From Anolis sagrei (lineage: Eukaryota; Chordata; Lepidosauria; Squamata; Anolidae), in the NCBI RefSeq assembly GCF_037176765.1, contig NC_090021.1, positions 62,005,453 to 62,069,452 on the forward strand: a stretch of DNA of 64,000 nucleotides, read 5' to 3'. The position numbers and the translations under genes were made by a program. This document shows positions 11,230-22,965 of the stretch, one piece after another (position 1 is the stretch's first letter; every line of letters begins with the position of its first letter). The notes under the pieces were generated by a model, which worked only from the letters and a program-made list of their open reading frames with translations, had not been told where the DNA came from and did not search any database.

Positions 11230-11975
11230 CTTGCTTCCTTACTTGCTTAGGCGATCCCTCGTAGCTTGAGGATGCTTGTCTTCCAGATTTGGTACCTTAG
11301 CAGTGGGTCCATAGGTGGCTGCAGAACCCTATTCTTGATCCGCATGTTCTCTTGCAGTGAGAAGGCGGTCCCAGTCAGGGTTGGTTTGATGTGCCTTCCT
11401 CTTGGCACATTTCTCCTTTTCACCCTCCATTCATGCCTCTTCGAATTCTGCAGCACTGCTGGTCACAGCTGACCTCCAGTTAGAGCACTCAAGGGCCAGG
11501 GCTTCACAGTTCTCGGCATCTATGCCACAGTTTTTAAGGTTGGCTTTGAGCCCATCTTTAAATTTCTCGCAGGCATATAACAGGGTTGGGAGGGCAATGG
11601 CTTTATAAACAAACACCTTGGTATCCCTACAGATGTCCCGGTCCTCAAACACTCTCTGCTTAATTCAGAAAAACGCTGCACTCGCAGAGCTCAAGTGGTG
11701 TTATATTTCAGTGTCAATGTTGACTTTTATGGAAAGGTGACTGCCAAGGTAGCAGAAATGGTCAACATTTTCTAATGTTACACCATTAAGCTGTATTTCT
11801 TGCATTGCAGAGGGGTTGGCTGGTGACTGCTGGAAGAGCACTTTGGTTTTCTTGATGTTCAATGAGAGGCTGAGCTTCTCATATGCTTTTGCAAAAGTGT
11901 TTAGAGTGGTCTTCTTCTGAATGTGCACAGACGACGTTGTCATCAGCATATTGTGGCTCCTTATCAGACTGTATA
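11230..11975 (-). mobile_element. Non-LTR retrotransposon RT C-terminal region
   Basis: Minus-strand translation gives pieces of a LINE polyprotein: YADDNVVCAHSEEDHS (RT catalytic motif), a FAKAYEKLSLSLNIKKTKVL stretch, NVDHFCYLGSHLS, FEDRDICRDTKVFVYKA and, nearer the left edge, NLKNCGIDAENCEALALE. The copy is shifted between frames and has an internal deletion of the segment following LPTLLYAC. The clade is uncertain; I would search it against RTE, Rex and jockey-type elements. A second copy lies at 23745-24600. Confidence 0.7.
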
Positions 11976-12556
11976 TACCCATGTATACTCAAATATAAGC
12001 CGACCTCAATATAAGCTGAGGCACCTAATTTTACCACAAAAAAACTGGAAAAATGTATTGACATGAGCATAAGCCAAGGATGGGAAATGCAACAGCTACT
12101 GGTAAATTTCAAAATAAAAATAGATACCATTGAAATTACATTAATTGAGGCATCATTAGGTTAAATGTTTTTTGAATATTTACATAAAACTGTAATTTAA
12201 GATAAGACTGTACAACTCTGATTAAACCATTATTAGAACCTTCTTCAATGTAAATGTGCTTACGTATCCTTCCAATAATAATAGAGTAATAACAATAACA
12301 ATAAATAGAGTAACATAATAAATGATATAATAATAACAATGAATAGAGTAAAATAATAAATGTAACAATGATGAGTAAATAATAAATGTAATAAAAATAA
12401 TAATCATAGAGGAAAGTAATGTATATATAATAATAATAAATAGAGTAAAATAATAAATTTAATAATAATAATAATAATAATAACCCAGTAAAATATAATT
12501 AACTTTGACTTGAGTTAAAGGGCTGAAAAACTCAACTTATACTCAAGTATATATAG
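11976..12556. mobile_element. Inverted-repeat MITE with internal AAT-rich microsatellite
   Basis: The left end has TGTATACTCAAATATAAGCC and the right end AACTTATACTCAAGTATATA, inverted termini of a common lizard MITE. The interior carries a long imperfect AAT/ATAAT repeat (about 12275-12483). The minus frames at 12136-12407 come from this repeat. Confidence 0.7.
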
Positions 12557-13837
12557 TATATATCACAGCAAGGTAATAAGTCCTTTTTTTGAGCTTTTTC
12601 CGGAAATTGTTGTGGTCCTCTTGGTACTAATTCCCTAGAGAGCATATGGTGGGAGGGGGATTATTGCCTGCAAGCAGCATTTTCCCTCTGCTCAGCTCTT
12701 TACCTTCTTCCAGCCTCCACAGCCTCATCCATCAATCCCATTCACACCATCAGGAATCTCCTTACTGAATAAAATCAACACTGAGCATCTTTAGAGATAC
12801 CTAGGCTTTAGTGCACAAGGGATTTCTTTTTTTTTCTTCCTGTGCAGCGTTGCTGACAACTTAGATCAATTCCTCATCTCAATCAATGGGCAAAAATCAA
12901 TTCCTATCTCCTGAATCAGTCCACCTGCTACTTCTGCTGTCTCTGTATAATATCCGACTGTCATTTCTTTCTCCTCCACACAGGAAAGAAGCTGTGTTTC
13001 TCTTTGTAAGCAGTGATTGTTCCTTTTAACATTGAAACTATTCGGGGATGGCAAAGGCGGTCTTTGTTTTCCTTTTTTTTCTGGCTAGGTCAGACCCTAG
13101 AGGATTTCTTGGCTCTTGTTTTGAAGCCCCAGGGTCCATTGTGAAAGAGGATTTATGGCCGAAAGGCAGAAGCCCATCTGCAGGCTGGAAGAGACTTCCA
13201 TTGTTTCTTTTTTCCTTATGTGTGTGTACATAGGCACATGCACATTCTATCTTTACTCCACCTTTGGTCTTTTTGTGAAAAACTAATTTTTATTCCTCAC
13301 CATCTCTGATCTAAAAGGGGGGAAATGATTCCAGCTACTACAGATGGGCTGTCAAAAGTGCTGGCGAGCAGCTAGAAATCCAGAGCAGTGGCTAGTAGAG
13401 AGATTAGTGAGGAGAGAGACAGGGAAGGGAAGAAGGGGAGGAGGCAGCACAAGGGAAGGCTTGTCCCTGGCACAACAGCTGGTGACTAAGGGAGGGGGAA
13501 TGGAGGGAAATTACTGCTGCCATATAGCATTAATAAGCACGGATGTTGTACTGTATGCAGTGCAAACTAGAACATAGCATGGTGGAGAAGGAGAATAGAG
13601 TGGCAATAAGGGTTGGAAACAGGAGTGCAAGGAAAGGAGAAATATTTATCCCCCAATCCACCCCATCCTTGAGCAGATCTGAGTGTTCAGAGCATCTCCC
13701 ATTTCACAGGGATAAGAAGTACAGGACCATCACAAAAGAGGAGTGGGCAGTTAAAAATGCTTTTGTTTCGCCCGAAAGAACAACTTTCCAGGAATTGCTA
13801 GTTTTTCCAGAACTTTTTGACAATGTAATAGTTTCAC
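12557..13837. other. Intergenic sequence, nothing recognised
   Basis: Several frames of 60-112 codons exist on both strands but overlap each other and lack motifs. No exon-like feature was identified. Confidence 0.4.
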
Positions 13838-13838
13838 T

Positions 13839-14164
13839 GGAGTCCTCAGTGGTGCAGTGGGTTAAACCACTGAGCTGCTGAACTTGTTGACTGAAAGACC
13901 GCAGGTTCAAATCCGGGGAGAGGCATGAGCTTCCGCTGTTAGCCTCAGCTTCTGCCAACCTAGCATTTCGAAAACATGCAAATCATGTTTTCGAGTAAAT
14001 CAATTGGAACTGCTCCAGCGGGAAGGTAATTGCGCTCCATGCAGTCATGCTGGCCACATGACCTTGGAGGTTTCTATGGACAACGCCAGCTCTTCGGCTT
14101 AGAAATGGAGATGAGCAGCAACCCCCAGAGTCGGACATGACTGGACTTAATGTCAGGGGAAAAC
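13839..14164 (+). mobile_element. tRNA-derived squamate SINE, near full length
   Basis: The head has a tRNA-like promoter: GTGGTGCAGTGGGTTAAACC (A-box region) and CAGGTTCAAATCCGG (B box). The body continues through GCTTCTGCCAACCTAGC and a TGACCTTGGAGG block to GACTGGACTTAATGTCAGG. This is the standard full-length form in this window; an opposite-strand copy is at 15478-15807. Confidence 0.9.
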
Positions 14165-14650
14165 TGCCCTTGATACTTTGTATAAGGTTATTTTCCTCTT
14201 TAGTTGCTCTTACCTGTATCTATCTATCTTACCTTCTATGACTTCACTACTCTATCCTATCACAGAATTTCACCTCCCATGACTTCTTTTACATATGTTT
14301 TGATGTAAAATGCACACCTAATTGTGTCTAAGCACTGCTGATACTACAATTGGGTAGAGTGAGGTCATTACCTCAGTTGGTAGATACTGGGAAGCAGTAT
14401 TTAATTGGTCGATACTGGGAAGAAACAGCAATATCTTGCAGGAGAGGGTTGCAAGCTAAGTGTGGCAGGAGGAAACTGTAAGCTGAGCATTGAAGGAGAG
14501 GGTTACATGATGTTTTTTTCTGGAGACAACAGCATATCAGGTGTAGAAGAGGGCTACATCTGATTTTACTGAGGCATTGATGACCACGTTGTTTGTCTTG
14601 TATTGTCTGTCGTGTGTGTTGTGTTTTAATCTAACTGTCATTGTTATATA
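14165..14650. other. Intergenic sequence
   Basis: No supported feature. The minus frames at 14537-15110 cross LINE and Penelope-like remnants. Confidence 0.4.
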
Positions 14651-14735
14651 AATTGCATTGTAAACCGCATTGAGTCGCCGATTTAGGCTGAAAAATGCGG
14701 TATAAAAATAAAGCAAATAAATAAAATAAATAATA
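14650..14735 (+). mobile_element. L2-type LINE 3' tail
   Basis: Carries TTGTAAACCGCATTGAGTCG, GCGGTATAAAAATAAAG and an AAAT repeat, the 3' end signature of L2-type LINEs. Confidence 0.7.
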
Positions 14736-14864
14736 CATCTTGGGTGTTGCATGAAAGTATGGTGGTTCAAAAGTAAAAATAAAGTGTAGAGGTGGGTAAT
14801 ACACTATTATTGTATTCAGGCTCTGTGAGACCACATTTGTCCAGTTAACATCACTGGCCACACA

Positions 14865-15010
14865 ATCAATCCCACATATGGGTTGTTGTAGGATTTTCAG
14901 GCTATATGGCCATGTTCTAGAGGCATTCTCTTCTGATGTTTCGCCTGCATCTATGGCAAGCATCCTCACAACCTCTGAGGATGCTTGCCATAGATGCAGG
15001 CGAAACTGGC
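14865..15010. mobile_element. Penelope-like terminal block in hairpin form
   Basis: Contains the terminal block of the Penelope-like family first in minus and then in plus orientation. A 30-bp perfect inverted repeat pairs 14939-14968 with 14976-15005, leaving a 7-base loop. Confidence 0.8.
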
Positions 15011-15477
15011 ATTTCTCTCTACTTGTATGGGATTGTGCTCCATCAAGTTGAGGAGATCTGAGGAGCAATTGTAGACTCTGATGTCTGTGGAGAAGTACAG
15101 GATGTTTCAAAAAGATGGACCTGATGTGAAATCACTATATCTCTGCAACCACAAATCACCCACAAATAAAACTCTTATCACTTGAAAGGGTGGGACATAG
15201 AGTTTCATGTGACTATTGCTGGGTGTCTCTCCCAGCACACAAACAGCCCCTAGCCTCAACCATTCATAAAATGATGACCCTACAACGTAAGTCCTAGTTC
15301 AATTTGTGGAGTTGTTTTTCATATTTGTTTCTGCTTCAGAATGGTTAGTTAAAAAAACACTGATAATTAGATAACTCATTAAACTACTTTAACTGTTTGT
15401 GTCACTGTAACATGTTATTGTGAAATATACTGCTTTGAAATTGGGTCCATCAGTTTGAAAATTCTGTAAATCTTTTA
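15011..15477. other. Intergenic sequence, nothing recognised
   Basis: AT-rich DNA without coding or repeat signals. Confidence 0.4.
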
Positions 15478-15807
15478 AAGTAAAGGTAAAGGTTTTCCCC
15501 TGACATTAAGTCTAGTCGTGTCCAACTCTGGGTGGTGGTGCTCATCTCCATTTCTCAGCCAAAGAGCCAGCGTTGTCCGTAGACACCTCAAAGTTCATGT
15601 GGCTGGCATGACTGTATGGAGTGCAGTTACCTTCCTGCCGAAGCAGTACCTATTGATCTACTCACATTTGCATGTTTTCAAACAGCTAGGTTGGCAGAAG
15701 CTGGGGCTGACAGTGGAACCTCACCCTGCTCCCTGGACTTGAACTTCTGACCTTTTATTCAGGAAGTTCAGAAGCTGAGCTGTTTAGCCCGCTGTGCCAC
15801 TGGGAGC
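15478..15807 (-). mobile_element. tRNA-derived squamate SINE, near full length
   Basis: Reverse-complement copy of the SINE at 13839-14164. It begins with the 3' end (TCCCCTGACATTAAGTC) and ends at the tRNA-like head (GCTGTGCCACTGGGAGC). Confidence 0.88.
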
Positions 15808-16890
15808 TAAAAATCTTTCAGTCTAAAATAATTCTTTAAAATGGTGGACTTATTTTGGCAGATTCTGGGTTCAGTGACTTTGATAGTCCCTTTAAGGTTC
15901 CGGCTAAAATACAGAGTGGATTCATTGGCCTCTGACACAGAAGTCATGAGTTGGCGCTGATTCTGTACCATCCAGCAGCTGTGATTGAAAGGATGGATTC
16001 CTCTGAGTAACTACATTGCTATAAGATACATATCAGAATTTTCTAAAATTAGGAAAAGTATTTTTCTTGTCATTACAGAAAAAAAGCAAGTAGTTAAATC
16101 CTAACTTTTGCCAATTGCAGGTAAGATTTTCTAGTCCCAAAATCCACATTTTTTTTCCTGCCCTTTCCCGTCATGCATTCTATAAAACACATTTCTACTT
16201 AGTAGAATTATATATCTGGGGATGTTTGAAAGATTTGCCGGCTGCTTGCCAGCCAGCACAGTCTGTGGTGAAATGGTGTCAGGTGGCAATTAAATCCCTT
16301 ATCTCTTCCCTTCAGCAGTTTGTTCATTTCCCGCTATTCCTGGCAAACATACAAGTAAATAAAGATACATTTTAAAAGGAGCAGAGTTTTGCTGTAAGAA
16401 GAATATTTCAGTAGAGAACAATTGGGTTCTTCTTTTTGAGGAGTTGAGTAGAGGACAAACAGAAGGCCAATGTAAGGCAGTTTGGTAATGTTCATTGGCC
16501 ACCTGCATTATTTTTAAAATCTGCTTTCAGTTAAAAGTAAGCTGTATTCATGTGAAACATGTACTTGGTCGAGAGATAGAAACTGCTAGCTGGACCCTCT
16601 AGCAGGTGATTCATAAAAATGGAACACAATGTGCCAGGTAACTGTGGCTAAAAAAAGAGAATCCAAATTAGAAATTAAGTAGTTCCCGCAGACATCAGAA
16701 CCGAAAACCAAGGGATGGAAAAGATTAAGAAATATCAAGACCTATCCACTGAAATTTAATTGTTCTTGTTTAGAGGTTGAAAAAACCATTATGGTTCCAG
16801 TAATTATAGGTGCTTCTGGGATCAGTTCTGGACAGACTGATAAAACATCTAAAATGACATTGTTGTAGATAGGACCACAGTTATAGCACA
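15808..16890. other. Intergenic sequence, nothing recognised
   Basis: Frames at 16115-16375 and 16299-16508 have no conserved motif. Confidence 0.4.
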
Positions 16891-16892
16891 GT

Positions 16893-17522
16893 TATTAATC
16901 ATAGAATTAGAAGAGACCTTGTGGGCCATCCAGCCCAACACCCTGCCAAGAAGCAGGAAAATCGTATTCAAAGCACCCCCGACAGATGGCCATTCAGCCT
17001 CTGTTGAAAAGCTTCCAAAGAAGGAGCCTCCACCACACTCCGGGGCAGAGAGTTCCACTGCTGAACGGCTCTCACAGTCAGGAAGTTTTTCCTCATGTTC
17101 AGATGGAATCTCCTCTCTTGTAGTTTGAAGCCATTGTTCCGCGTCCTAGTCTCCAGGGAAGGAGAAAACAAGCTTGCTCCCTCCTCCCTATGACTTCCTC
17201 TCACATATTTTTCCATGGGCATCATGTCTCCTCTCAGCCTCTTCTTCTGCAGGGTAAACATGCCCAGTTCTTTAAGCCGCTCCTCCTAGGGCTTGTTCTC
17301 CAGACCCTTGATCATTTTAATCATCCTCTTCTGGACACATTCCAGCTTATCAACATCTCTCTTAAATTGCGGTTCATAGAATTGAACACAGTTCATAGAA
17401 TTGAACTTGGTATGGTCTGACCAAGGCAGTATAGAGGGGTAGCATGACTTCTCTGGATCTAGACCCTCTACTCCTATTTTTGCTGGCCAAAATCCCATTA
17501 AGGAGAGTGGCTTTACATGCAA
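16893..17522 (-). mobile_element. CR1 LINE, RT C-terminus and 3' end
   Basis: On the minus strand this encodes the end of a CR1 RT: MIKMIKGLENKP in one frame, then a 97-codon frame (16968-17261) with GDMMPMEKYVRGSHREEGAS and WNSLPRSVVEAPSLEAF. The plus-strand left edge has the CR1 tail. A short local duplication of CATAGAATTGAAC occurs near 17377-17406. It is the longest CR1 copy in the window. Confidence 0.9.
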
Positions 17523-17562
17523 CATGTCACATTATCTAACAAAACCTCATGGATCCTAGATA

Positions 17563-17670
17563 TGTATTGTTGAAGGCTTTCATGGCTGGAATAGATGCAG
17601 ATGAAATGTCAGGAGAGAATACTTCTGGAACATGGCCATACAGCCTGAAAAACTCACAACAACCCAGATT
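17563..17670. mobile_element. Penelope-like terminal fragments, inverted
   Basis: A short minus-oriented piece (GTTGAAGGCTTTCATGGCTG) is joined directly to a plus-oriented piece (GCAGATGAAATGTCAGGAG through CATACAGCCTGAAAAACTC). Confidence 0.7.
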
Positions 17671-18843
17671 CCTAGATAATTAAACAGAACTTGATTCATT
17701 AGTGGTCCAAAATTTAATGAGTAACATATAGTAGAGTGTGAACCTAGAAGAATGCCTCTAACATATGTGACCATTGGACACCAGTACCACGCTGCTCTCC
17801 CTCTCTGTTGCCTGGCTTCCCAAACCATGGGAGAAATGGCGTTGTGGAATATAGTACAAATGCCTGTAATTCCTTCCCATGATCAACAGCTCTAGTTGTT
17901 CAAAGAGGCAGTGTGAGCCCGGTGGCACCTGTAAAGAAGTTTGGAAGCAGAGTTTATTTTTAGCACCTTGCTTCTGCTGGATAACAGGCACATTTTCCTT
18001 CTCTTCTGTTGAACAAAGCCTCAAGTGTCTCTCTCGATCTGATCAGCCAAGTGTTTTATATGAGTTTGACATGCTCTTGTTTTCTATTACACTTTATTGG
18101 ATAATACGTTAGAGGTCCCTGTATTTTGGAAGATGGGGCACATAGATTCATTACTAGCTTATATTAGCCCATACAGTAAAAAATAGATAGGAATTAATGC
18201 AAAATACTAAGCTTAAATCAATAGTTTAGAGTGGGTTCTTTCAAGGTATGTGTAATGTGACGTAATATAAATTGAGTTATTTTCTAGGAGTGCAACACAC
18301 AATGATAAAACTGCCAGCATTTCTACCACATGGAAACTTCAGATCCTTGAAGCCACACAGAATCCAGGATATTTATAACTATTCTTAGTTTGTTCTTTCC
18401 TGTTGTGGGAAGATTGCAGGTTAACCTGGAGGTATGTCAAGGAGAAGCTTGTGTGCTCAACATTGGGCAATATTTTGACTCTTTTAAGGCATGCTACCGT
18501 TTCCATCCTGGCTAATGCTTACTCAGCAGGAGGAAACCCATTTCCAATTCCATTTCATGTGTCATAGGCAGCAATTTTCTATGGATCATCTATCTTCTTA
18601 TTTGCTCTATTCCGTCTGCATGGCTACAGCTTCAGCGTTGTATTGTTAAAGGCTCCAGATGCCTTTATATGTGTTTGTTTTCACTTGTGGTCACAATGGG
18701 ATTAGCAGTCTTAAGGCTGTATGAACGCTTGCCAGTTTTTATGTTTGCATATTTGGAAATATGTTGCTTGTATCATCAGGCTTTGTGTGAATGCACATTA
18801 TCTTCAGCATGTAATGGTACAAACATTCAGACAATTTGGCAGA
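17671..18843. other. Intergenic sequence, nothing recognised
   Basis: Several 65-88-codon frames overlap on both strands without motifs. Confidence 0.4.
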
Positions 18844-19080
18844 TTATTTATTTGTTATTTATTTAGCGCATTTGTATCCCGTCCTTCTCAACCCCTGAAG
18901 GAGGACTCAGGATGGCTTACAATAGGCAGTCATTAGATGCCAACAAAGAAACAGAACACAGCAATTAACATAAACAGGTCAACAGCAATAAAAATACATC
19001 AAAAAAGCAATTAAAATACATTAAAACTATTGCCCCTTAAAATATTAATACAACCAAGTCTGAGTCCACAAATCCAAATC
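18844..19080 (-). mobile_element. L2-type LINE 3' tail
   Basis: The plus strand shows TTATTTATTTAGCGCATTTG followed by a CCCGTCCTTCTCAACCCC block, the reverse complement of an L2-type 3' end. The 5' part is truncated. Confidence 0.65.
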
Positions 19081-19703
19081 AGATTACCCAATTCTATTTG
19101 AAGGAGATACTTTACATAAGGCCTAGTCTACTGGGAACACTTAGTTCTTACTCATATTCTCCCTCAAACATTTCCCTCAGTTCCCCAAGCTAAGGCAAAT
19201 CCACTCTCCACCTTCATTTCTGGAGGAACATGCATATTGTGTACCAAGAAGCCAAAATATCAGTATAGAAATATGGAATAAACAACAAGCTAGGAAATAC
19301 AACAAAATTCCTAGATGCCACAAACTGAATGGTCATGTTCAGTTGTCCCTTGTTCTCAATCTGCATGTTCAGGGCAGGTTCTGCTACACAGGGAATACAC
19401 ACATTAACAAACACAATGTTGTTGAAAGATATAGGCCACAAGTTTACTGGTTACATCTGTAGTTAGGATTGGCGCCTGTATAAGTCCCGATCCAGACATT
19501 GACTAAGCTATTGATCAATGATCCTTTTCTTCTGGCCTGCTGCCAGAAACCTTCCAACAAACTGGAAAAAAATCCATGTGGTCCCGCTGCCATTAGTGGC
19601 TCCAGGAAAATCTTCAGCCCTTGAGCTGGTCAGACCAATTTCCCCTCACATCCCTAGTGATGACTCTCATACCTTACCAAAGCCAAAGGACATCAGTAAT
19701 AGA

Positions 19704-19704
19704 T

Positions 19705-19739
<35 letters not shown>

Positions 19740-20424
19740 TTTTGCTTATATACTGCTATTCTCAGCCCGGGGGCGACTCACAGTGGTGTACAACATAGAA
19801 AGAACAAGGTTCAAAATTCAAGACACAGTATAAAATGATCCACAATCCAGCATTAACAAAAACATCATCATCAAAAAACATCATCATTACTACAAAAGCC
19901 ATTCCGCGTCGTCTCATTGTCCAAACCACAATCCAGTATCCTTTTCCGTTGTTCCATTCCTATAGTCATTACCAATCATTGCACTTCTTGTTCGAATGCC
20001 TTCTTGAACAACCAAGTCTTTAATTTCCTGCGGAATATCATCAGGGAAGGAGCCAGTCTGATGTCCACGGGAAGGGTGTTCCACAGCCAAGGAGCCACCA
20101 CTGAGAAGGCCCTATCTCTCGTCCCCACCAGCCGTGCCTGTGAGGCAGGCGGGATCGAGAGCAGGGCCTCCCCGGAAGATCTCAAAGTCCTGGTGGGCTC
20201 GTAGGTTGAAATGCGGTCGGATAGGTATTTTGGGCCGGAACCGTTTAGGGCTTTATAGGCCAACGCCAGCACCTTGAATTGAGCCCGGTAGCAAATCGGC
20301 AGCCAGTGGAGCTGGTACAACAAGGGGGTTGTATGCTCCCTGCGTCCTGCTCCTGTTAGTATCATGGCTGCCGCACGTTGGACCAATTGAAGCTTCCGGG
20401 CCGTCTTCAGAGGCAACCCCAACT
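19704..20424 (-). mobile_element. L2-type LINE, RT C-terminus and 3' tail
   Basis: A 148-codon open frame on the minus strand (19976-20422) reads GLPLKTARKLQLVQRAAAMI through LHWLPICYRAQFKVLALAYK to VDIRLAPSLMIFRRKLKTWL, the C-terminus of an L2-type RT. The tail lies at 19704-19760 with an ATTT repeat. It is 5'-truncated and lies head to head with the copy starting near 20725. Confidence 0.9.
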
Positions 20425-20724
20425 CCTGTCTATGGTTGCAACAAATAAAACCATCGTTGACAACATGTTAGTTCATTCATTGACTAGGGAAGCCAGGTTC
20501 TGGTCTTTCTGGATTGAGCCTCTGCCAGTGTTCCTTTAAACTCATGCTGATGACACCTAATCAGAACAAGAATGAGATAATAAGAGAGATTTGAGAGAAC
20601 CAGAACAGTAATAATTCTTATCTTTTTATGCTCCTGGCTCTTAAAACTCCAGCTGTTTTGATACCACTGTAACTTGTGCAGAGCTTGCTTTTCACCTAGG
20701 ATGCACACACACACATTTTTTTAA
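20425..20724. other. Spacer between two head-to-head LINE copies
   Basis: AT-rich DNA of about 300 bp with a short CA run near 20702-20716. No gene. Confidence 0.4.
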
Positions 20725-21697
20725 GCAAGATTAACTAATATTCCAAATTTGAAAACAGAGACTTTGGTGCAGCTTCTGAGACTGATTGGAGGCTTAAATC
20801 CTTATTTGTCCACAAACAGCTACTTAAACTTGAAGGCGCAGGTTCGCAGCTTGGGTGTGACCCTGGACTCATCGCTGAGCCTGGAGCCCCAGGTTTCAGC
20901 GGTGACCAGGGGAGCATTTGCACAGCTTAGGCTCGTGCGCCAGCTGCGCCCGTATCTTGGGAAGTCTGACTTGGCCACGGTGGTACATGCTTTGGTCACA
21001 TCCCGCCTCGACTACTGCAACGCTCTCTACGTGGGGCTGCCCTTGAAGACGGTCCGGAAGCTTCAGCTAGTTCAACGCGCGGCAGCCATGTTGTTAACAG
21101 GAGCAGGGCGCAGAGAGCATACAACGCCCCTGCTGTCCCAGCTCCACTGGTTGCCGATTTGCTACCGGGCCCAATTTAAGGTGCTGGTGTTATCCTACAA
21201 AGCCCTAAACGGTTCCGGCCCAAAATACCTTGCAAACCGCATCTCGGCCTACGAGCCCACGAGGGCCTTGAGATCATCCGGGGAGGCCCTTCTCTCGGTC
21301 CCGCCTGCCTCACAGGCACGTCTGGCGGGGACGAGAGAGCGAGCCTTCTCGGTGGTGGCCCCCCGGTTGTGGAACACCCTCCCTACTGAAATTAGACAGG
21401 CGCCCTCTTTGATGGCCTTCCGTAGGAGCCTGAAAACATGGCTCTTCGAGCAGGCCTTCAACTGAGTATACCATTGGAACGACTCTGGAATGGACTATGA
21501 CTACGAATTTGGCTATGACCCCAGGATTGGACGAAGCGGATTTTTAGCATAAGTATATGTTATGTAGTATTAGTTGTGTATGTATCGTCGCCATTTTTTG
21601 TACTCTGTCTTATATGTTGTTGTTCACCGCCACGAGTCGCCCTCGGGCTGAGAGTGGCGGTCAATAAATGCAAAAAATAAATAAATAAATAAACTGA
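20725..21697 (+). mobile_element. L2-type LINE, longest open RT fragment
   Basis: A 238-codon open frame (20749-21465) holds the C-terminal third of an L2-type RT: VRSLGVTLDSSLSLEPQV, TSRLDYCNALYVGLPLKTV, QLVQRAAAMLLTGAGRREHT, LHWLPICYRAQFKVLVLSYK and ERAFSVVAPRLWNTLPTEIR. A 3' UTR follows with CACGAGTCGCCCTCGGGCTG and AATAAATG plus an AAAT repeat. The open frame suggests a fairly young, 5'-truncated insertion. The catalytic YxDD motif lies upstream of the truncation, so this copy is inert. Confidence 0.92.
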
Positions 21698-21769
21698 GTC
21701 AGTAGTGTGAAGAGGATGTGCTTCCCCCTCATATGTAGGCTGCAGAAGTTAGAAGAACACTATAAAAGC

Positions 21770-22590
21770 CTGACTTGGCCACAGTGGTCCATGCCTTAGT
21801 TACATCCAGAATGGACTATTGTAATGCACTCTATGAGGGGCTGCCTTTGAAGATGGTTCAGAAACTGCAGTTAGTACGAAGTTCGGCTGCCAGATTACTA
21901 ACTGGAGCTAGCTATAGGGAACATACTATACCCCTACTCAAGCAGCTCCACTGGTTTTCGATAGTTTTCTGGGGTCAATTCAAGGTGCAGGTTATTACCT
22001 ACAAAGCCCTATATGGTTTTGGTCCAACCTGTCTTCAAGACTGCATCTCTTTCTATGAACTGGCATGGGCTTTGAGATTGGCAAGGGAGGCACTTCTCTT
22101 GGTTCCACCACCGTCTTAAGCGTGGTCGTTGGGGATGAGAGATAGGGTCTTCTCTGTAGTGGCTCCCTGGCTGTGGAATATCCTCCCAAAAGAGATTAGA
22201 TTAGCCTTGACTCCTTCCAATCCAACCTAAAAACATGGATTTCAAGCAGGCTTTGCCCTTGAGTAGGCTGAAGTGGGCCCATATGAGTTTTACACTTTGG
22301 CACTTTCGTTGTGAATTGAAGGCAGCTAGTTTTAGCTAGAGATGGTTTGCATTTTCTTTTATTTTATTTTACTTTATTTAACTTTATGTTATTTTATGTG
22401 TTGATAGTGGTTGTTTTTATAACTTTTATGTGATATTGTTTTTATACCCACGTACCATTTATGTTATATACTACACTGTTGTGCCTTGTAAGCCACCTGA
22501 GTCCCTTTTGGGAGATGGTGGCCGGATATAAATAAAGATGATGATGGTGATGATGATGATGATGATGATGATTATTATTATTAGTAAACA
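21770..22590 (+). mobile_element. L2-type LINE, older RT fragment and tail
   Basis: A 114-codon frame (21775-22119) carries SRMDYCNALYEGLPLKMVQK and LKQLHWFSIVFWGQFKVQVI, then frame changes. The tail has AAGCCACCTGAGTCCC, AATAAAGATGATGATG and ATT repeats. It is more diverged than the neighbour at 20725-21697 and probably a separate older insertion. Confidence 0.85.
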
Positions 22591-22709
22591 GCATAGTGGG
22601 ATATGTATCACTGAATACTCAAATAAATATTTAAATGTTCTGCGTAGAATTTTTCAAAGAGCTATTGCTATTCCATAAAACAAAGTGAATTAAGACTCCT
22701 AATAATATA

Positions 22710-22963
22710 CAGTAGGCCCTCAAGTTTTGTGCGGCATAGGGGTGCAAAGCCACTGTAAAAAAATTCAACAATTTTTAAAGTCATGTTTTCACCTCAAAGA
22801 ACAAATGTCTAGAAATTTCTAGGTCCCCCAAGGTGACTGGCAGAAGTTGAACATAATCAGGCTAGAGAACCTAGAGATTCCTAGAGAAAACATACTTAAC
22901 AGGTAACATGTTAAAATTATCAAATCCTCAAAATTTAAATCTGGAATTGTGGAGGGCTGGCTG
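22710..22963. mobile_element. Tigger-like MITE (GGCCCTC family)
   Basis: Termini CAGTAGGCCCTC and GAGGGCTGGCTG are inverted and flanked by TA (22708-22709 and 22964-22965). It contains the motif AACCTAGAGATTCCTAGAGA, shared with copies at 7340-7365, 43285-43455 and 46013-46575. Confidence 0.8.
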
Positions 22964-22965
22964 TA

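Noticed and set aside
13841-13925. tRNA gene
   Set aside because: The A and B boxes belong to the head of a tRNA-derived SINE with a full SINE body following; no functional tRNA fold was established.
20749-21465. 238-codon frame considered as a host gene
   Set aside because: The peptide is an L2-type reverse transcriptase C-terminus followed by an L2 3' tail; it is a transposon fragment.
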